DNA of 64,000 nucleotides from Paraburkholderia hospita (lineage in GTDB: Bacteria > Pseudomonadota > Gammaproteobacteria > Burkholderiales > Burkholderiaceae): positions 1,984,001-2,048,000 of the forward strand of contig NZ_CP026107.1 in assembly GCF_002902965.1 (NCBI RefSeq), in the 5' to 3' direction. The notes beneath the pieces were generated by a model. It was not told the DNA's origin. It saw nothing but the letters and a program-made list of their open reading frames with translations, and ran no database searches. Below, one piece after another: positions 35,771 to 43,850 of the stretch (position 1 is the first letter of the stretch; every line of letters starts with the position of its first letter). The position numbers and the translations under genes were made by a program.

Positions 35771-37132
35771 TCAGAGCGACGGGTCGAGTGGTGTAATGCG
35801 GGCGAGCATCAGCGTATATTCCTCCGCGGCAATCTGGCGGAACTTCATGTCGATCACGGCCATGCGCTGGTCGTCGGCGATATCCGGAAAGAGCCGTTGC
35901 GCGGCATCCTTCAGCACGATGTCGGGATGCGCGATGCACGGCAGATCTTTCGATGCCGTCGAATCCAGCGCCTTCACCAGCAGATAGACAGGCACGACGT
36001 CCGCAAGCCCGACGGGAACCAGTTTCGCCGCCGCATCGCCGAAATGGCGCCGCACGATCGCCTGCGAGCCGAGGCGCAGCATGTAGCGAAACGGCATGCC
36101 CGTGCGGATCGACAGCAGCACGGGGTCGACGGCCGCCACCTGCTCGACGGAGTTGATGCCTTCGGCCTCGAAGGTCGCGACGATCGGCAAAGTCACGCCT
36201 TCGAGCGTGATCAGCCTGTCGGGCGCGTTCTCCGTCTTGTCCGCTTCGGTGAGTTGCGGAAAGCCGAAGCGGCGGATCAGTTTGAGCAGCGCATCGACGG
36301 GAAAGGTGCCGAGCGCGAAGGCCATTGCCGCGCGTGCGCCGTCCGACTGCGTCGCATTGTTGATGACGAGCGCGAGCGGAATAGCGAGAAAGAGGCGCAG
36401 CGCGTACCAGTAGACGTCGGCAACGTTGAGTGACTTGCGGCGGATGGAAAGCACGGAATCGCTCACGACGAACATGAACGAGCCCGCAAACGACGCCATC
36501 AGCACGCGTTGGCTGATGCCATAGATGCAGCCGGAAGATTCGCTCGTCGCGCATGGCCTCACATCGAAAAAGCTCGTGCCGACGAGCCCCGCCGCCGCGT
36601 AGACGACGGCGAGCAGGATGAACACGGCGGGCACGAACGGCACGAGGCCGTATTGCTCATGATAGACACGCGCGAACAGGCGCTCGCAGATGTCGAGCCT
36701 CTCGTCAGCCGCGCGCTGCCAATGTCCCGCCGCAGGACGCGGCGCAGGCGGCGAGCACGGTAGCGCGCCGGCGTCCTCCAGCGCGTAGATGAGCCGCTGC
36801 GACCAGAAGCGTTGCAGATACGCCGATAGTGCGCTGCCTTTCAGGCTGTTTTGAAACTCGCGATAGCGCGTGAACCAGATAAGGCTCAGAAAGACGATGA
36901 GCGGCGTGCCGACCATGATCGTCGTGAACGCCGCGAGCGTGACGGCGAGTTCCAGCGACGCGTCCTCGGCCTTCACGACGTAATGGATGAATGCCGCGCC
37001 CGCGAGGTTGATCGCGATGAGGCCCACGGTCAGCATGATCGCGCGGCGCGGGCCGGTGAGGTGGCTTTCGGTGAGGGGGGTGGGTTTGCGGGAGGTGCCC
37101 GATACCGGCAAGATGGTGGAGGTGGTGGACAT
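35771..37132 (-). CDS. Multi-pass membrane protein of unknown function
   Basis: From the ATG at 37132 (AAGGAG upstream) the protein has 453 residues. Two membrane helices lie near the N-terminus (LTVGLIAINLAGAAF; FTTIMVGTPLIVFLSLIWF). A cytoplasmic stretch follows, then further helices (VPFVPAVFILLAVVYAAAGL, and around VYWYALRLFLAIPLALVIN), and a C-terminal soluble part of about 200 residues. That part includes a helix-hairpin-helix-like segment (FEAEGINSVEQVAAVDPVLL), often used to bind nucleic acid or protein. I recognise no family. It faces the porin and is transcribed alone. Confidence 0.8.
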   Translation of the reverse strand: MSTTSTILPVSGTSRKPTPLTESHLTGPRRAIMLTVGLIAINLAGAAFIHYVVKAEDASLELAVTLAAFTTIMVGTPLIVFLSLIWFTRYREFQNSLKGSALSAYLQRFWSQRLIYALEDAGALPCSPPAPRPAAGHWQRAADERLDICERLFARVYHEQYGLVPFVPAVFILLAVVYAAAGLVGTSFFDVRPCATSESSGCIYGISQRVLMASFAGSFMFVVSDSVLSIRRKSLNVADVYWYALRLFLAIPLALVINNATQSDGARAAMAFALGTFPVDALLKLIRRFGFPQLTEADKTENAPDRLITLEGVTLPIVATFEAEGINSVEQVAAVDPVLLSIRTGMPFRYMLRLGSQAIVRRHFGDAAAKLVPVGLADVVPVYLLVKALDSTASKDLPCIAHPDIVLKDAAQRLFPDIADDQRMAVIDMKFRQIAAEEYTLMLARITPLDPSL

Positions 37133-37312
37133 GGTGTGGCTCTCCTTCCCTTGAAACACAACCCGTCGAGAAAATGGTCGGGTGGCACGTACCGAAATCT
37201 GGCGACAGGATAGCCACCGAGGCAACTCGCGCCATTCGACCACGAACGTCCGTCGTGTCGGCGATCACGCGAAGCACGGCGCCGGTCACAACGCCGCCCA
37301 GGACTTCTTTGC

Positions 37313-37693
37313 CTATTTGCGGGCCAAGAAGGCCCGATCGCGCACTCGCTGCCCGACATCGAACCGGCCGAAGCAGGCGGCGAGTTCGGGGTCGTTGGTC
37401 CTGGATTTCCAGCCGTGGTCAATGGGCGGATTTGGCCGTCCCAGCGAATGCGCGCGCTCCATGCCCTTCAGTCCGAGCCTTTTCATCTCGCATGCCAGCC
37501 ACATTTCCGCCTCGGTCTTCGCTCGGCTCGCTCCCTTGCGCAGCGGTGACGTGTGGTGGATTCTCCCGTCTCGCCGCCAGATGCGCGTTCCGTCGGGGAA
37601 GAGGTAGGCCACCTTACCAGGCAGCGCATCGACATTCTTGCGGGTATCGCGAGGCAGGTCCGCGATCATCATCGGCGTTTCGCGTTCGCTCAT
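37313..37693 (-). CDS. Hypothetical 126-residue protein
   Basis: The ATG has AGGAG 7 nt upstream. The basic, Arg/Lys-rich product has a segment like FPDGTRIWRRDGRIHHTSPL and no membrane helix or signal peptide. I recognise no family. Codon use is GC3-rich like its neighbours, which supports a real gene, but overlapping frames on the other strand keep confidence moderate. It lies between the unknown membrane protein and the GH19 gene. Confidence 0.5.
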   Translation of the reverse strand: MSERETPMMIADLPRDTRKNVDALPGKVAYLFPDGTRIWRRDGRIHHTSPLRKGASRAKTEAEMWLACEMKRLGLKGMERAHSLGRPNPPIDHGWKSRTNDPELAACFGRFDVGQRVRDRAFLARK

Positions 37694-38065
37694 TTCGAAC
37701 TCCTCTGTGCAACGGTTTGCTCGTTACTCAGCGATGCAACATTTCATCCTGGCACATGCTCAGGCAATGAGCGATGCCTCGCTTACGGTCAGATGCGAGT
37801 GAATGTGTCGAAGACCACATTCGATGCCCTGCCCCGCTGGCGCGCTGGAAAATACCTGCTAAAACCCTAGACAAGACCCGCCTCGCGCGCGGAATGGTCA
37901 GAGATGCAATCCATGTATCGCACCGACGTCCCGCCCGATCCTGCTCTTCATCGGCCTCTTAATTAAAACAGCCTCATCACTCCATCGGCCCTGTCGCATC
38001 CGTTCGCATTCGCGCCATGCGTGCGGCGTAACCCTGATTCGATGTCTCACGATATGGAGTACCAC
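37694..38065. other. Intergenic region without a recognisable gene
   Basis: The 372 bp upstream of the GH19 gene holds an AT-richer patch (TTAATTAAAA near 37960) that could be promoter DNA. I see no convincing reading frame, hairpin or repeat. Confidence 0.4.
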
Positions 38066-38722
38066 ATGGACCCAATCACGTTCATGGCTGCGACGGGCAG
38101 CACCCAGGCGAGTGCCGCCCTGTGGCTCAACGCAGTGCAAGCCGCGATGGACCGCTTCCAGATCAACACACCCGTGCGCCAGGCCGCCTTTCTGGCACAA
38201 GTCGCGTTTGAAAGCGGCCGCTTTCCGCCTCCACCCGTGTCGGAAAACTTCAATTACTCGGTAGCAGGCCTGCAGTCGACATTCCGCTCGCTGACGTCCT
38301 CGCAATGCGCGAGCCTCGGGCGTCAGCCTGGCGAGACGCGCGTGCCGCCCCAGCGCCAGCAGCAGATCGCCAACCTCGTCTACGGCGGCCGCTTCGGCAA
38401 CGGCCCAGCCTCGACGGGCGACGGCTGGAAGTATCGCGGCTCGGGCCTGATCCAGTTGACGTTCAAGGACAACTTCGCCCGCGCGGGTCAGGCGATCGGC
38501 GTCGATATCGTCAGCAATCCGGACCTCGTGCGCAACGACCCCGCCACCGCCGCGCTGGTGTCCGCGTGGTACTGGCAATCGCACGGCTGCAACGAACTCG
38601 CCGACGCGAACAAGTTCAACGCGATCACGGCGCAGATCAATCCGGCGCACGCGGGCGAGACGGACCGTCAGGCAGCATTCCAGCTCGCGAGCAACGCGCT
38701 CCACGCAGCACCTGCTGCCTGA
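38066..38722 (+). CDS. GH19 chitinase/endolysin-like muramidase
   Basis: The 218-residue protein has a lysozyme-like fold of glycoside hydrolase family 19: RQAAFLAQVAFESGRF with the catalytic Glu, then YRGSGLIQLTFKDNF and WYWQSHGCNELAD. It has no signal peptide, as in phage endolysins and effector-type muramidases, so it needs a holin or secretion system to reach peptidoglycan. The ATG at 38066 has GGAG 7 nt upstream. Next to it is the decayed tail of an AAA ATPase, so it may be the survivor of a phage or injection-system locus. Confidence 0.88.
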   Translation: MDPITFMAATGSTQASAALWLNAVQAAMDRFQINTPVRQAAFLAQVAFESGRFPPPPVSENFNYSVAGLQSTFRSLTSSQCASLGRQPGETRVPPQRQQQIANLVYGGRFGNGPASTGDGWKYRGSGLIQLTFKDNFARAGQAIGVDIVSNPDLVRNDPATAALVSAWYWQSHGCNELADANKFNAITAQINPAHAGETDRQAAFQLASNALHAAPAA

Positions 38723-38775
38723 GCGGGCGGCACGGCCGTCGCGTGATTCCTTGAACACGGCGGCGAGCTTCATGA

Positions 38776-38871
38776 TCATGCTGACGTGCAGGCATGAGTG
38801 AACTCGCCGTCGCCGACGAGCTTGCCCATCTTTTGATATTCGCGCTGCGTCACGGATATCCGATGACTCAT
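38776..38871 (-). CDS. Short ORF after the AAA ATPase remnant
   Basis: A 31-codon frame opens at an ATG that overlaps the ATPase stop by 4 bp (ATGA). Its first part reads MSHRISVTQREYQKMGKLVG. The overlap suggests it was the next gene of the same operon, now truncated. I recognise no family. Confidence 0.3.
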   Translation of the reverse strand: MSHRISVTQREYQKMGKLVGDGEFTHACTSA

Positions 38872-38973
38872 GCGTCGCCCTCGCCGGCGGCCAGCGCGAT
38901 GTTGCGGATATTGCCGCCCGTGAGCGTGTAGCGGCGCGCCATCAACGCGAGATCGAGATCTGGTTCGCGCGGC
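38868..38973 (-). pseudogene. C-terminal remnant of an AAA ATPase
   Basis: On the minus strand this stretch reads REPDLDLALMARRYTLTGGN and continues IRNIALAAGEG before its stop. This matches the closing helical segment of CDC48-like AAA ATPases found in contractile-injection and phage-tail-like loci. The frame is blocked by a stop at 39018-39020 and nothing of the ATPase core is present, so it is a relic. Identification is from memory of the family end motif. Confidence 0.5.
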
Positions 38974-39091
38974 GTGTGTCGCAATGCATGTGCATGTGGG
39001 GAGGCGTGGTGATAGTGCTAAATCCGGGGACGGTCAGAACGGAGGTTGCGTGAGCGTCCGGCAGCGGAAATCCGTAACCTGCCACACGTGG

Positions 39092-39120
39092 CGTAAACGA
39101 CTCTAAAGTTGTCGTTTGCG
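39092..39120. promoter_or_regulatory. Inverted repeat AAACGAC-N9-GTCGTTT
   Basis: Perfect 7-bp arms (39095-39101, 39111-39117) extend to about 10 bp with one mismatch. The site lies about 80 bp upstream of the gene at 39199, a good place for a repressor or activator site. Confidence 0.5.
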
Positions 39121-39198
39121 ACAGTACCACCAGGACAACTCCATCACTAGACTCATCTCCGTTGTACCTCAACATGAACAGTCACCGGAGAAGTCTTC

Positions 39199-39492
39199 AT
39201 GAAAGTTTTCGCCATTGGTTCGATTCGTCAGGCGTTCACGCCGGAACAGCGGCAGCGCATCATGCCGAAGGAAGTCCCCGACACGCTCAAGCTCTACCTC
39301 GATGGCACCATCGAGCAGTTCTGGTTCCGTGACGATCCGGCGACGCCCGGCGTCATCTTTCTCATGAACGTGGAATCGGTCGAGCACGCAAAGGCGGCAG
39401 TGGACGCGTTGCCGCTCACCGCCGAAGGTCTCATGAGCTTCGATCTGCTGCCAGTGGGGCCGCTTGCGCCGCTTCGTTTGCTGATTCAGTAA
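39199..39492 (+). CDS. Muconolactone isomerase-like small protein
   Basis: The 97-residue protein (MKVFAIGSIRQAFTPEQRQR) has the ferredoxin-like dimeric barrel of the muconolactone-isomerase/YciI class, with FLMNVESVEHAKAAVDALPL near the end. GGAGA precedes the ATG. Such proteins bind or isomerise small oxygenated compounds; no ring-cleavage genes are adjacent, so the role is open. A strong hairpin follows, separating it from the converging GlxA gene. Confidence 0.8.
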   Translation: MKVFAIGSIRQAFTPEQRQRIMPKEVPDTLKLYLDGTIEQFWFRDDPATPGVIFLMNVESVEHAKAAVDALPLTAEGLMSFDLLPVGPLAPLRLLIQ

Positions 39493-39504
39493 AAGTAACG
39501 CTGC

Positions 39505-39538
39505 ATGTGTCGCCGTCGGTGATACGACGGCGACACAT
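39505..39538. terminator. Bidirectional hairpin terminator
   Basis: A perfect 14-bp stem (ATGTGTCGCCGTCG with its complement at 39525-39538) and a 6-nt loop GTGATA lie between two convergent genes. It ends 2 nt before the GlxA-like stop codon. No T-run is needed at this stability. Confidence 0.75.
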
Positions 39539-39540
39539 CT

Positions 39541-40560
39541 TCAGGGCAGTTCGCTATCCGGCGCGAAGCGTCGTGCGTATTCTCTTGGACTCACGCCCAT
39601 TCGCCGCGTGAAAGCTTTTCTCAGCACGTCGCCGCTGCCATAGCCGCACCGGCGCGCTATCTCTTCCATCGACCGCTCGCCGAGTTCGAGCGCCCGCCGA
39701 ACGGCTTCGAGCCGTACATCTTCGACATATTTCGCGGGCGTCGTCTTCAATTCACGCTGAAACATGCGAATCAGGGTTCTCACGCTCGTCGACGCCCTGT
39801 CCGCCAGCATGTCGGTCGTCAGGTCAGTATGCAAATGCTCGCTGATCCAGAGGCACAGATCGTCGATGCTTGAGCCCGACACGCGCTGCGATTGAAGGGC
39901 GACGCTAAACTGCGCCTGTCCGCCGGGACGTCGCAGAAACAGGACCAGGTTCTTCGCAATCTCCAAAGCAACGTCATTACCCAGATCTTCACCGACAAGC
40001 GCAAGTGCAAGATCGATTCCCGCCGATACCCCAGCCGACGTATACAAGTTGCCATCTTTCACCCAGATCGGAACAGGGTCGACCTGCACGCCGGGATATC
40101 GCTCGGCAAGGTGCTGCGTCATCCGCCAATGCGTCGTTGCCCTGCGGCCGTCCAGCAGCCCCGCTTCCGCCAGCGCAAACGCGCCGACGCAAATCGAGCA
40201 CACGCGACGCGCTGTGTTCGAACGCTTCCGGATCCAGTCTATGGCTGCCTTGTCGAAGCGATCGATCGAATTGAAGCCGGTCGTCACGATCAATGTGTCG
40301 ATTGGCCTGTTTGCACGACGCTCTGTGTCGAGCGTTCGGTGGCCCTTGAGTCCGATACCTGTTTCGCTTTCCAGATGGACGTCGGAACCCGCGCAAACCA
40401 GTTCGAGTGAATAGGGAGCCGGTGCGCCAGCGTGCAGCTGATTTGCGGATGCGAACACTTCTGCAGGACCGATTACGTCGAGCGCGTCTACGGGCGGCAA
40501 ACCGAGAATCACAACGCGCTTTCGCGTCGTACCCGATATCGGACCGGATGCTTTCCTCAT
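39541..40560 (-). CDS. GlxA-family transcriptional regulator (DJ-1/PfpI + AraC domains)
   Basis: The 339-residue protein pairs an N-terminal DJ-1/PfpI-like domain (residues about 14-190: VVILGLPPVDALDVIGPAEV, nucleophile-elbow region SICVGAFALAEAGLLDG) with a C-terminal AraC/XylS double HTH (MLADRASTSVRTLIRMFQRE). I chose the ATG at 40560 because AGGAG lies 7 nt upstream. The N-domain probably senses a ligand rather than acting as a protease. It is divergent from the HD-domain gene at 40681, its probable target. Confidence 0.93.
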   Translation of the reverse strand: MRKASGPISGTTRKRVVILGLPPVDALDVIGPAEVFASANQLHAGAPAPYSLELVCAGSDVHLESETGIGLKGHRTLDTERRANRPIDTLIVTTGFNSIDRFDKAAIDWIRKRSNTARRVCSICVGAFALAEAGLLDGRRATTHWRMTQHLAERYPGVQVDPVPIWVKDGNLYTSAGVSAGIDLALALVGEDLGNDVALEIAKNLVLFLRRPGGQAQFSVALQSQRVSGSSIDDLCLWISEHLHTDLTTDMLADRASTSVRTLIRMFQRELKTTPAKYVEDVRLEAVRRALELGERSMEEIARRCGYGSGDVLRKAFTRRMGVSPREYARRFAPDSELP

Positions 40561-40591
40561 CGACAGCTCCTGTGAAAAAACGTCATTTTCA

Positions 40592-40639
40592 TTTTGGCAC
40601 AAATCATCCAAAAACAGTCATATGTGACACGTGACGTGT
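40592..40639. promoter_or_regulatory. Two inverted repeats in the GlxA/HD divergent promoter
   Basis: TTTTGG-N10-CCAAAA (40592-40613) and ACACG-TGA-CGTGT (40627-40639) lie within the 120 bp between the two starts. The first is close to the GlxA gene, the second 42 bp from the HD gene. Confidence 0.45.
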
Positions 40640-40680
40640 TTATACACTCGATGGTCAATCTCGATACTCGCGGAGGCCAC

Positions 40681-41322
40681 ATGAGCACAATCGTTACCAT
40701 CGGAGGAATCAGCGCTCCCGATTCCGACTTCACCCGTCAGGCAAGCTCGCTCGTCGAACGCGTTCATTCAGACGCGCTCATGAATCACGTGCACCGAACG
40801 TGGTGGTTCGCCGAATTCCTCGGCAGAAAGCGCGGTTTGAAATACGACCGTGAAGTCGTCTACCTTGCTTCCCTGCTTCACGATCTGGGCCTCACAGAGG
40901 CATTCGCCGCCGATCAGCGCTTCGAGGTCGACGGCGCCGATGCCGCGAACCTGTTCCTGAAGGCGAACGGCTACGCAGAACAAAAGGCGGAACTCGTGTG
41001 GGACGCGATCGCGCTGCATTCGAGCGCCGGCATCGCCGAGCGCAAGCAACCGGAAATCACCCTGGTCTACATGGGCGCTCATGTGGACGTCTTTGGACTG
41101 CGGCTGGACGAAATCACGCCGTCGCTCGTCGACGATGTGCTGGCGCTCTATCCACGCGCCGGATTCAAGGCGGCCTTTGCCGAAGCGCTGGCGGAAGTTG
41201 TCAGGAAGAAGCCCCACACGGCGCTGGGCACCGGTCTGGTCGATATCGGACATCGGCACGTACATGGTTTCGACTGCGCGAACGTGTGCGACCTGATCGA
41301 TCACGCGCCGTTCGAAAGCTGA
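40681..41322 (+). CDS. HD-domain hydrolase, cyanamide-hydratase-like
   Basis: The 213-residue protein has an HD metal-dependent hydrolase domain: NHVHRTWWFAEFLG with His36/His38, LLHDLG with His67-Asp68, and His113 in DAIALHSS. The layout resembles cyanamide hydratase-like proteins, which hydrate nitrile-type compounds, but other HD enzymes hydrolyse phosphates. GGAGG precedes the ATG at 40681. The nearby GlxA-type regulator fits a sensor of nitrile or amine substrates. Function is a family-level inference. Confidence 0.85.
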   Translation: MSTIVTIGGISAPDSDFTRQASSLVERVHSDALMNHVHRTWWFAEFLGRKRGLKYDREVVYLASLLHDLGLTEAFAADQRFEVDGADAANLFLKANGYAEQKAELVWDAIALHSSAGIAERKQPEITLVYMGAHVDVFGLRLDEITPSLVDDVLALYPRAGFKAAFAEALAEVVRKKPHTALGTGLVDIGHRHVHGFDCANVCDLIDHAPFES

Positions 41323-41361
41323 AACGCAGTGTTGCAGCAAAGATCCGTTGACTCTCATTTA

Positions 41362-41377
41362 GATGATGACTATCATC
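41362..41377. promoter_or_regulatory. TetR operator candidate
   Basis: GATGAT-GACT-ATCATC is an inverted repeat with a 4-bp spacer, 31 bp upstream of the TetR start. The location is typical of autorepression. Confidence 0.55.
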
Positions 41378-41408
41378 CAAAACATCGAATCACGGAGCGC
41401 GGCAAACC

Positions 41409-41981
41409 ATGAGGAAGTCCAGAGAGGAAACGGCTGACACACGTCGGCGGATCGTCGAAGTCGCCAGCCGGGAATTCAGGACCAACGGCATTCAGGCAAC
41501 CGGACTTGCCGATCTGATGTCCGAGGCGGGACTTTCGCATGGCGGCTTTTACCGGCATTTCGATTCCAAAGATCAACTGGTCGCGGAAGCATGCGAATCG
41601 GGACTGACGGCGATCATCGGAAGACTCGAAGCAGCGGCGAACGGATGCGAAGACAAAAAAGGGTTCAAGGCCATCGTTGACGCGTATGTGTCGTCGTCGC
41701 ATCGGGACGCGCCGGCGGACGGTTGTCCTCTCGCCGCGATGGGCAGCGAACTGGCGCGTGCGGACGAACAGACTCGCGCGGTCGCGTCGCGCGGATTTGC
41801 TGAACTCGTCGACGTATTGGCAAAACGAAGCGGACGGCGGCGGCGTGAAGCGGCAAGATCAGAGGCCGTCTTCGCACTGTCGGCGATGATCGGCGCCATC
41901 ACGATGGCCCGAATCACAGACGACCCCGACGCTGCAGCAGCGATCCTGCAGGACGTCAGGCAACACCTCGAAGCAATGTAA
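41409..41981 (+). CDS. TetR-family regulator
   Basis: The 190-residue protein has an N-terminal TetR HTH (IVEVASREFRTNGIQATGLA, then SHGGFYRHFDSKDQLVAEA) and an all-helical ligand domain. The QATGLADLM and GFYRHF pattern is that of the NemR/AcrR-like group responding to electrophiles. It precedes NmrA-like and SDR genes on the same strand, which it may control, and carries a likely operator at 41362. Confidence 0.93.
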   Translation: MRKSREETADTRRRIVEVASREFRTNGIQATGLADLMSEAGLSHGGFYRHFDSKDQLVAEACESGLTAIIGRLEAAANGCEDKKGFKAIVDAYVSSSHRDAPADGCPLAAMGSELARADEQTRAVASRGFAELVDVLAKRSGRRRREAARSEAVFALSAMIGAITMARITDDPDAAAAILQDVRQHLEAM

Positions 41982-42028
41982 GCGATACCTAGTCGTTGGA
42001 ATGGAATCGTAAGCGCACGTGTAAAAAT

Positions 42029-42040
42029 GTGCATATGCAC
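42029..42040. promoter_or_regulatory. Perfect palindrome upstream of the NmrA-like gene
   Basis: GTGCATATGCAC is a perfect 12-bp palindrome in AT-rich DNA, 68 bp before the NmrA-like start. It differs from the TetR site. Confidence 0.4.
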
Positions 42041-42107
42041 TTAAAAATTTCGAAGCATCCCCGGCACTCTTGATGAGTGTTCAAACCGTTAGATTGGAGA
42101 GTTCATC

Positions 42108-42989
42108 ATGAAGCAACGCAAATACCTCATTACTGGCGCAACCGGCAAAACGGGTGTCCACACCATTCGTCATCTTCTGAACGACGGACATGCCGTTCGC
42201 GCCTTCGTACACAGCGAAGACGAGCGCAGCGAAGCGCTGCGCAGTCAGGGCGCTGAAATCGTCGTTGGAGATCTTCTCGAACATGACGACGTGATCCGTG
42301 CCATGGAAGGCGTGACGGGTGCATACCTGTGCTATCCCGTGCGTCCTGGCTTTATTCAGGCCACTGCGTATTTCGCGGACGCAGCGCGCCGCGCGGGTGT
42401 CGAAGTTGTCGTGGAGATGTCGCAGATTTCTGCGCGGGAAGATTCGAAGAGTCACGCTGCGCGCGATCACTGGATCGCGGAACGCGTGATCGACTGGGCA
42501 GGCGTGCCCACCGTGCATATTCGCCCGACGTTCTTCTCCGAATGGTTCGTCTTCCCGTGGGTGCGCGATCAGATCGTGCAGGAAGCCAAGATCACGCTGC
42601 CGTATGGCAACGGACGTCACGCGCCGATTTCCGGCGAAGATCAGGCTCGACTGATCGCGGCCGTGCTCACGAACCCGTCAGCGCACATCGGCAAGACCTA
42701 TCCGCTGCTTGGACCGGTCGAACTGAACCAGCAGGAAATCGCCGATGAAATCGGCAAGGTTCTGGGTCGCAAGATCACCTACAGCCCGTCGACGATCGAA
42801 CAGTACCGGGAGCATCTCGAGAAGTACAACCTGCCGGAATTCCTGATCCAGCACTTTCTTGCGATCGCCATCGACTACCAGAACGGCATTTTCTCGGGCG
42901 AGGACGGCGTGATCGCCGAAATCACGGGGCAGGCACCTCAAACCGTCGGTGACTTCGTCAAAGCGCATCGCCACGTTTTCGAGCAGTAA
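42108..42989 (+). CDS. NmrA-like NAD(P)-binding protein
   Basis: The 293-residue atypical SDR has the N-terminal Rossmann motif YLITGATGKTGVHTIRHLL and lacks a Tyr-x3-Lys catalytic pair in the usual place. It may be a redox sensor or a quinone/NAD(P)H reductase like QorB. It follows TetR and is followed at 43074 by an SDR gene. The three could form a detoxification unit, although a palindrome suggests it has its own promoter. Confidence 0.9.
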   Translation: MKQRKYLITGATGKTGVHTIRHLLNDGHAVRAFVHSEDERSEALRSQGAEIVVGDLLEHDDVIRAMEGVTGAYLCYPVRPGFIQATAYFADAARRAGVEVVVEMSQISAREDSKSHAARDHWIAERVIDWAGVPTVHIRPTFFSEWFVFPWVRDQIVQEAKITLPYGNGRHAPISGEDQARLIAAVLTNPSAHIGKTYPLLGPVELNQQEIADEIGKVLGRKITYSPSTIEQYREHLEKYNLPEFLIQHFLAIAIDYQNGIFSGEDGVIAEITGQAPQTVGDFVKAHRHVFEQ

Positions 42990-43073
42990 TCCGTGGTGAA
43001 TGCGGCTCGCGTTGTCGAGCCGCATTCCGACCAAACGCGTTTCCTCACGCGGCCCAACAAAGGAATACATGCA

Positions 43074-43835
43074 ATGAAACTCAGCGGCAACACCATCTTC
43101 ATTACGGGAGCGACCTCGGGAATTGGCCGCGGACTCGCCGAAGCATTTCACAAGAAGGGCAACAAGGTCATTATCGGTGGCCGCCGGAAAGCACTGCTGG
43201 ATGAAGTGACGAAGGTCAATCCCGGCATGGACTCCGTCGAAATCGACGTGACCAACCCCGCGCAAATCGCAAGCGCGGCCGAGCATCTGATTCGAACGTA
43301 TCCGTCGCTGAATGTGGTCATCAACAACGCCGGTATCATGCCGTTCGACGATGTGACGGGTCCGCTCGACGATTCGCAAGCCGTGCATCTCGTCAACACC
43401 AATCTGTTGGGCCCTGTGCGTATCAGCGGCGCGTTCATCGAACATCTGAAGAAGCAGCCTGAAGCGTTCGTCATCAACAACAGTTCGGTTGTCGCTTACG
43501 TTCCGATGGCGATGTCCGCGCTGTACTCGGCAACGAAAGCTGCCATTCACTCGTACTCGCTGTCCCAGCGCTTCGCGTTGCGCGATACCTCCGTCCGTAT
43601 TCTGGAGATCGTGCCGCCGTGGGTGGACACCGATCTCGTCTACAAGAGCGGTGATCCACGCGCAATGCAACTGGAGCCTTTCATTGCAGAGGCATTCGCT
43701 CTGCTGGAACACGCGACCACAGAAGTCGTCGTCGAGTCTGCACAACAGTTACGAAATAGCGCAGGACGGGAAGAGCATGGCATCGTCGACTACTTCAATC
43801 AGATGTTGATTGATGAGCCGCTGCCCATGCCCTGA
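43074..43835 (+). CDS. DltE-like short-chain dehydrogenase
   Basis: The 253-residue protein shows MKLSGNTIFITGATSGIGRG, NNAG, and YSATK with a preceding Ser (NNSSVVAY). It starts at 43074, 84 bp after the NmrA-like stop, with AGGAA upstream. The frame opens at 42993, but the upstream part does not fit the family. It reduces or oxidises an unknown carbonyl. It ends close to the converging XRE gene. Confidence 0.92.
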   Translation: MKLSGNTIFITGATSGIGRGLAEAFHKKGNKVIIGGRRKALLDEVTKVNPGMDSVEIDVTNPAQIASAAEHLIRTYPSLNVVINNAGIMPFDDVTGPLDDSQAVHLVNTNLLGPVRISGAFIEHLKKQPEAFVINNSSVVAYVPMAMSALYSATKAAIHSYSLSQRFALRDTSVRILEIVPPWVDTDLVYKSGDPRAMQLEPFIAEAFALLEHATTEVVVESAQQLRNSAGREEHGIVDYFNQMLIDEPLPMP

Positions 43836-43850
43836 TGTTCGGCACCGTGG

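Noticed and set aside
37898..38779. A 293-codon minus-strand frame opposite the GH19 gene
   Set aside because: Low-complexity Arg/Ala-rich product and a clear family match on the opposite strand.
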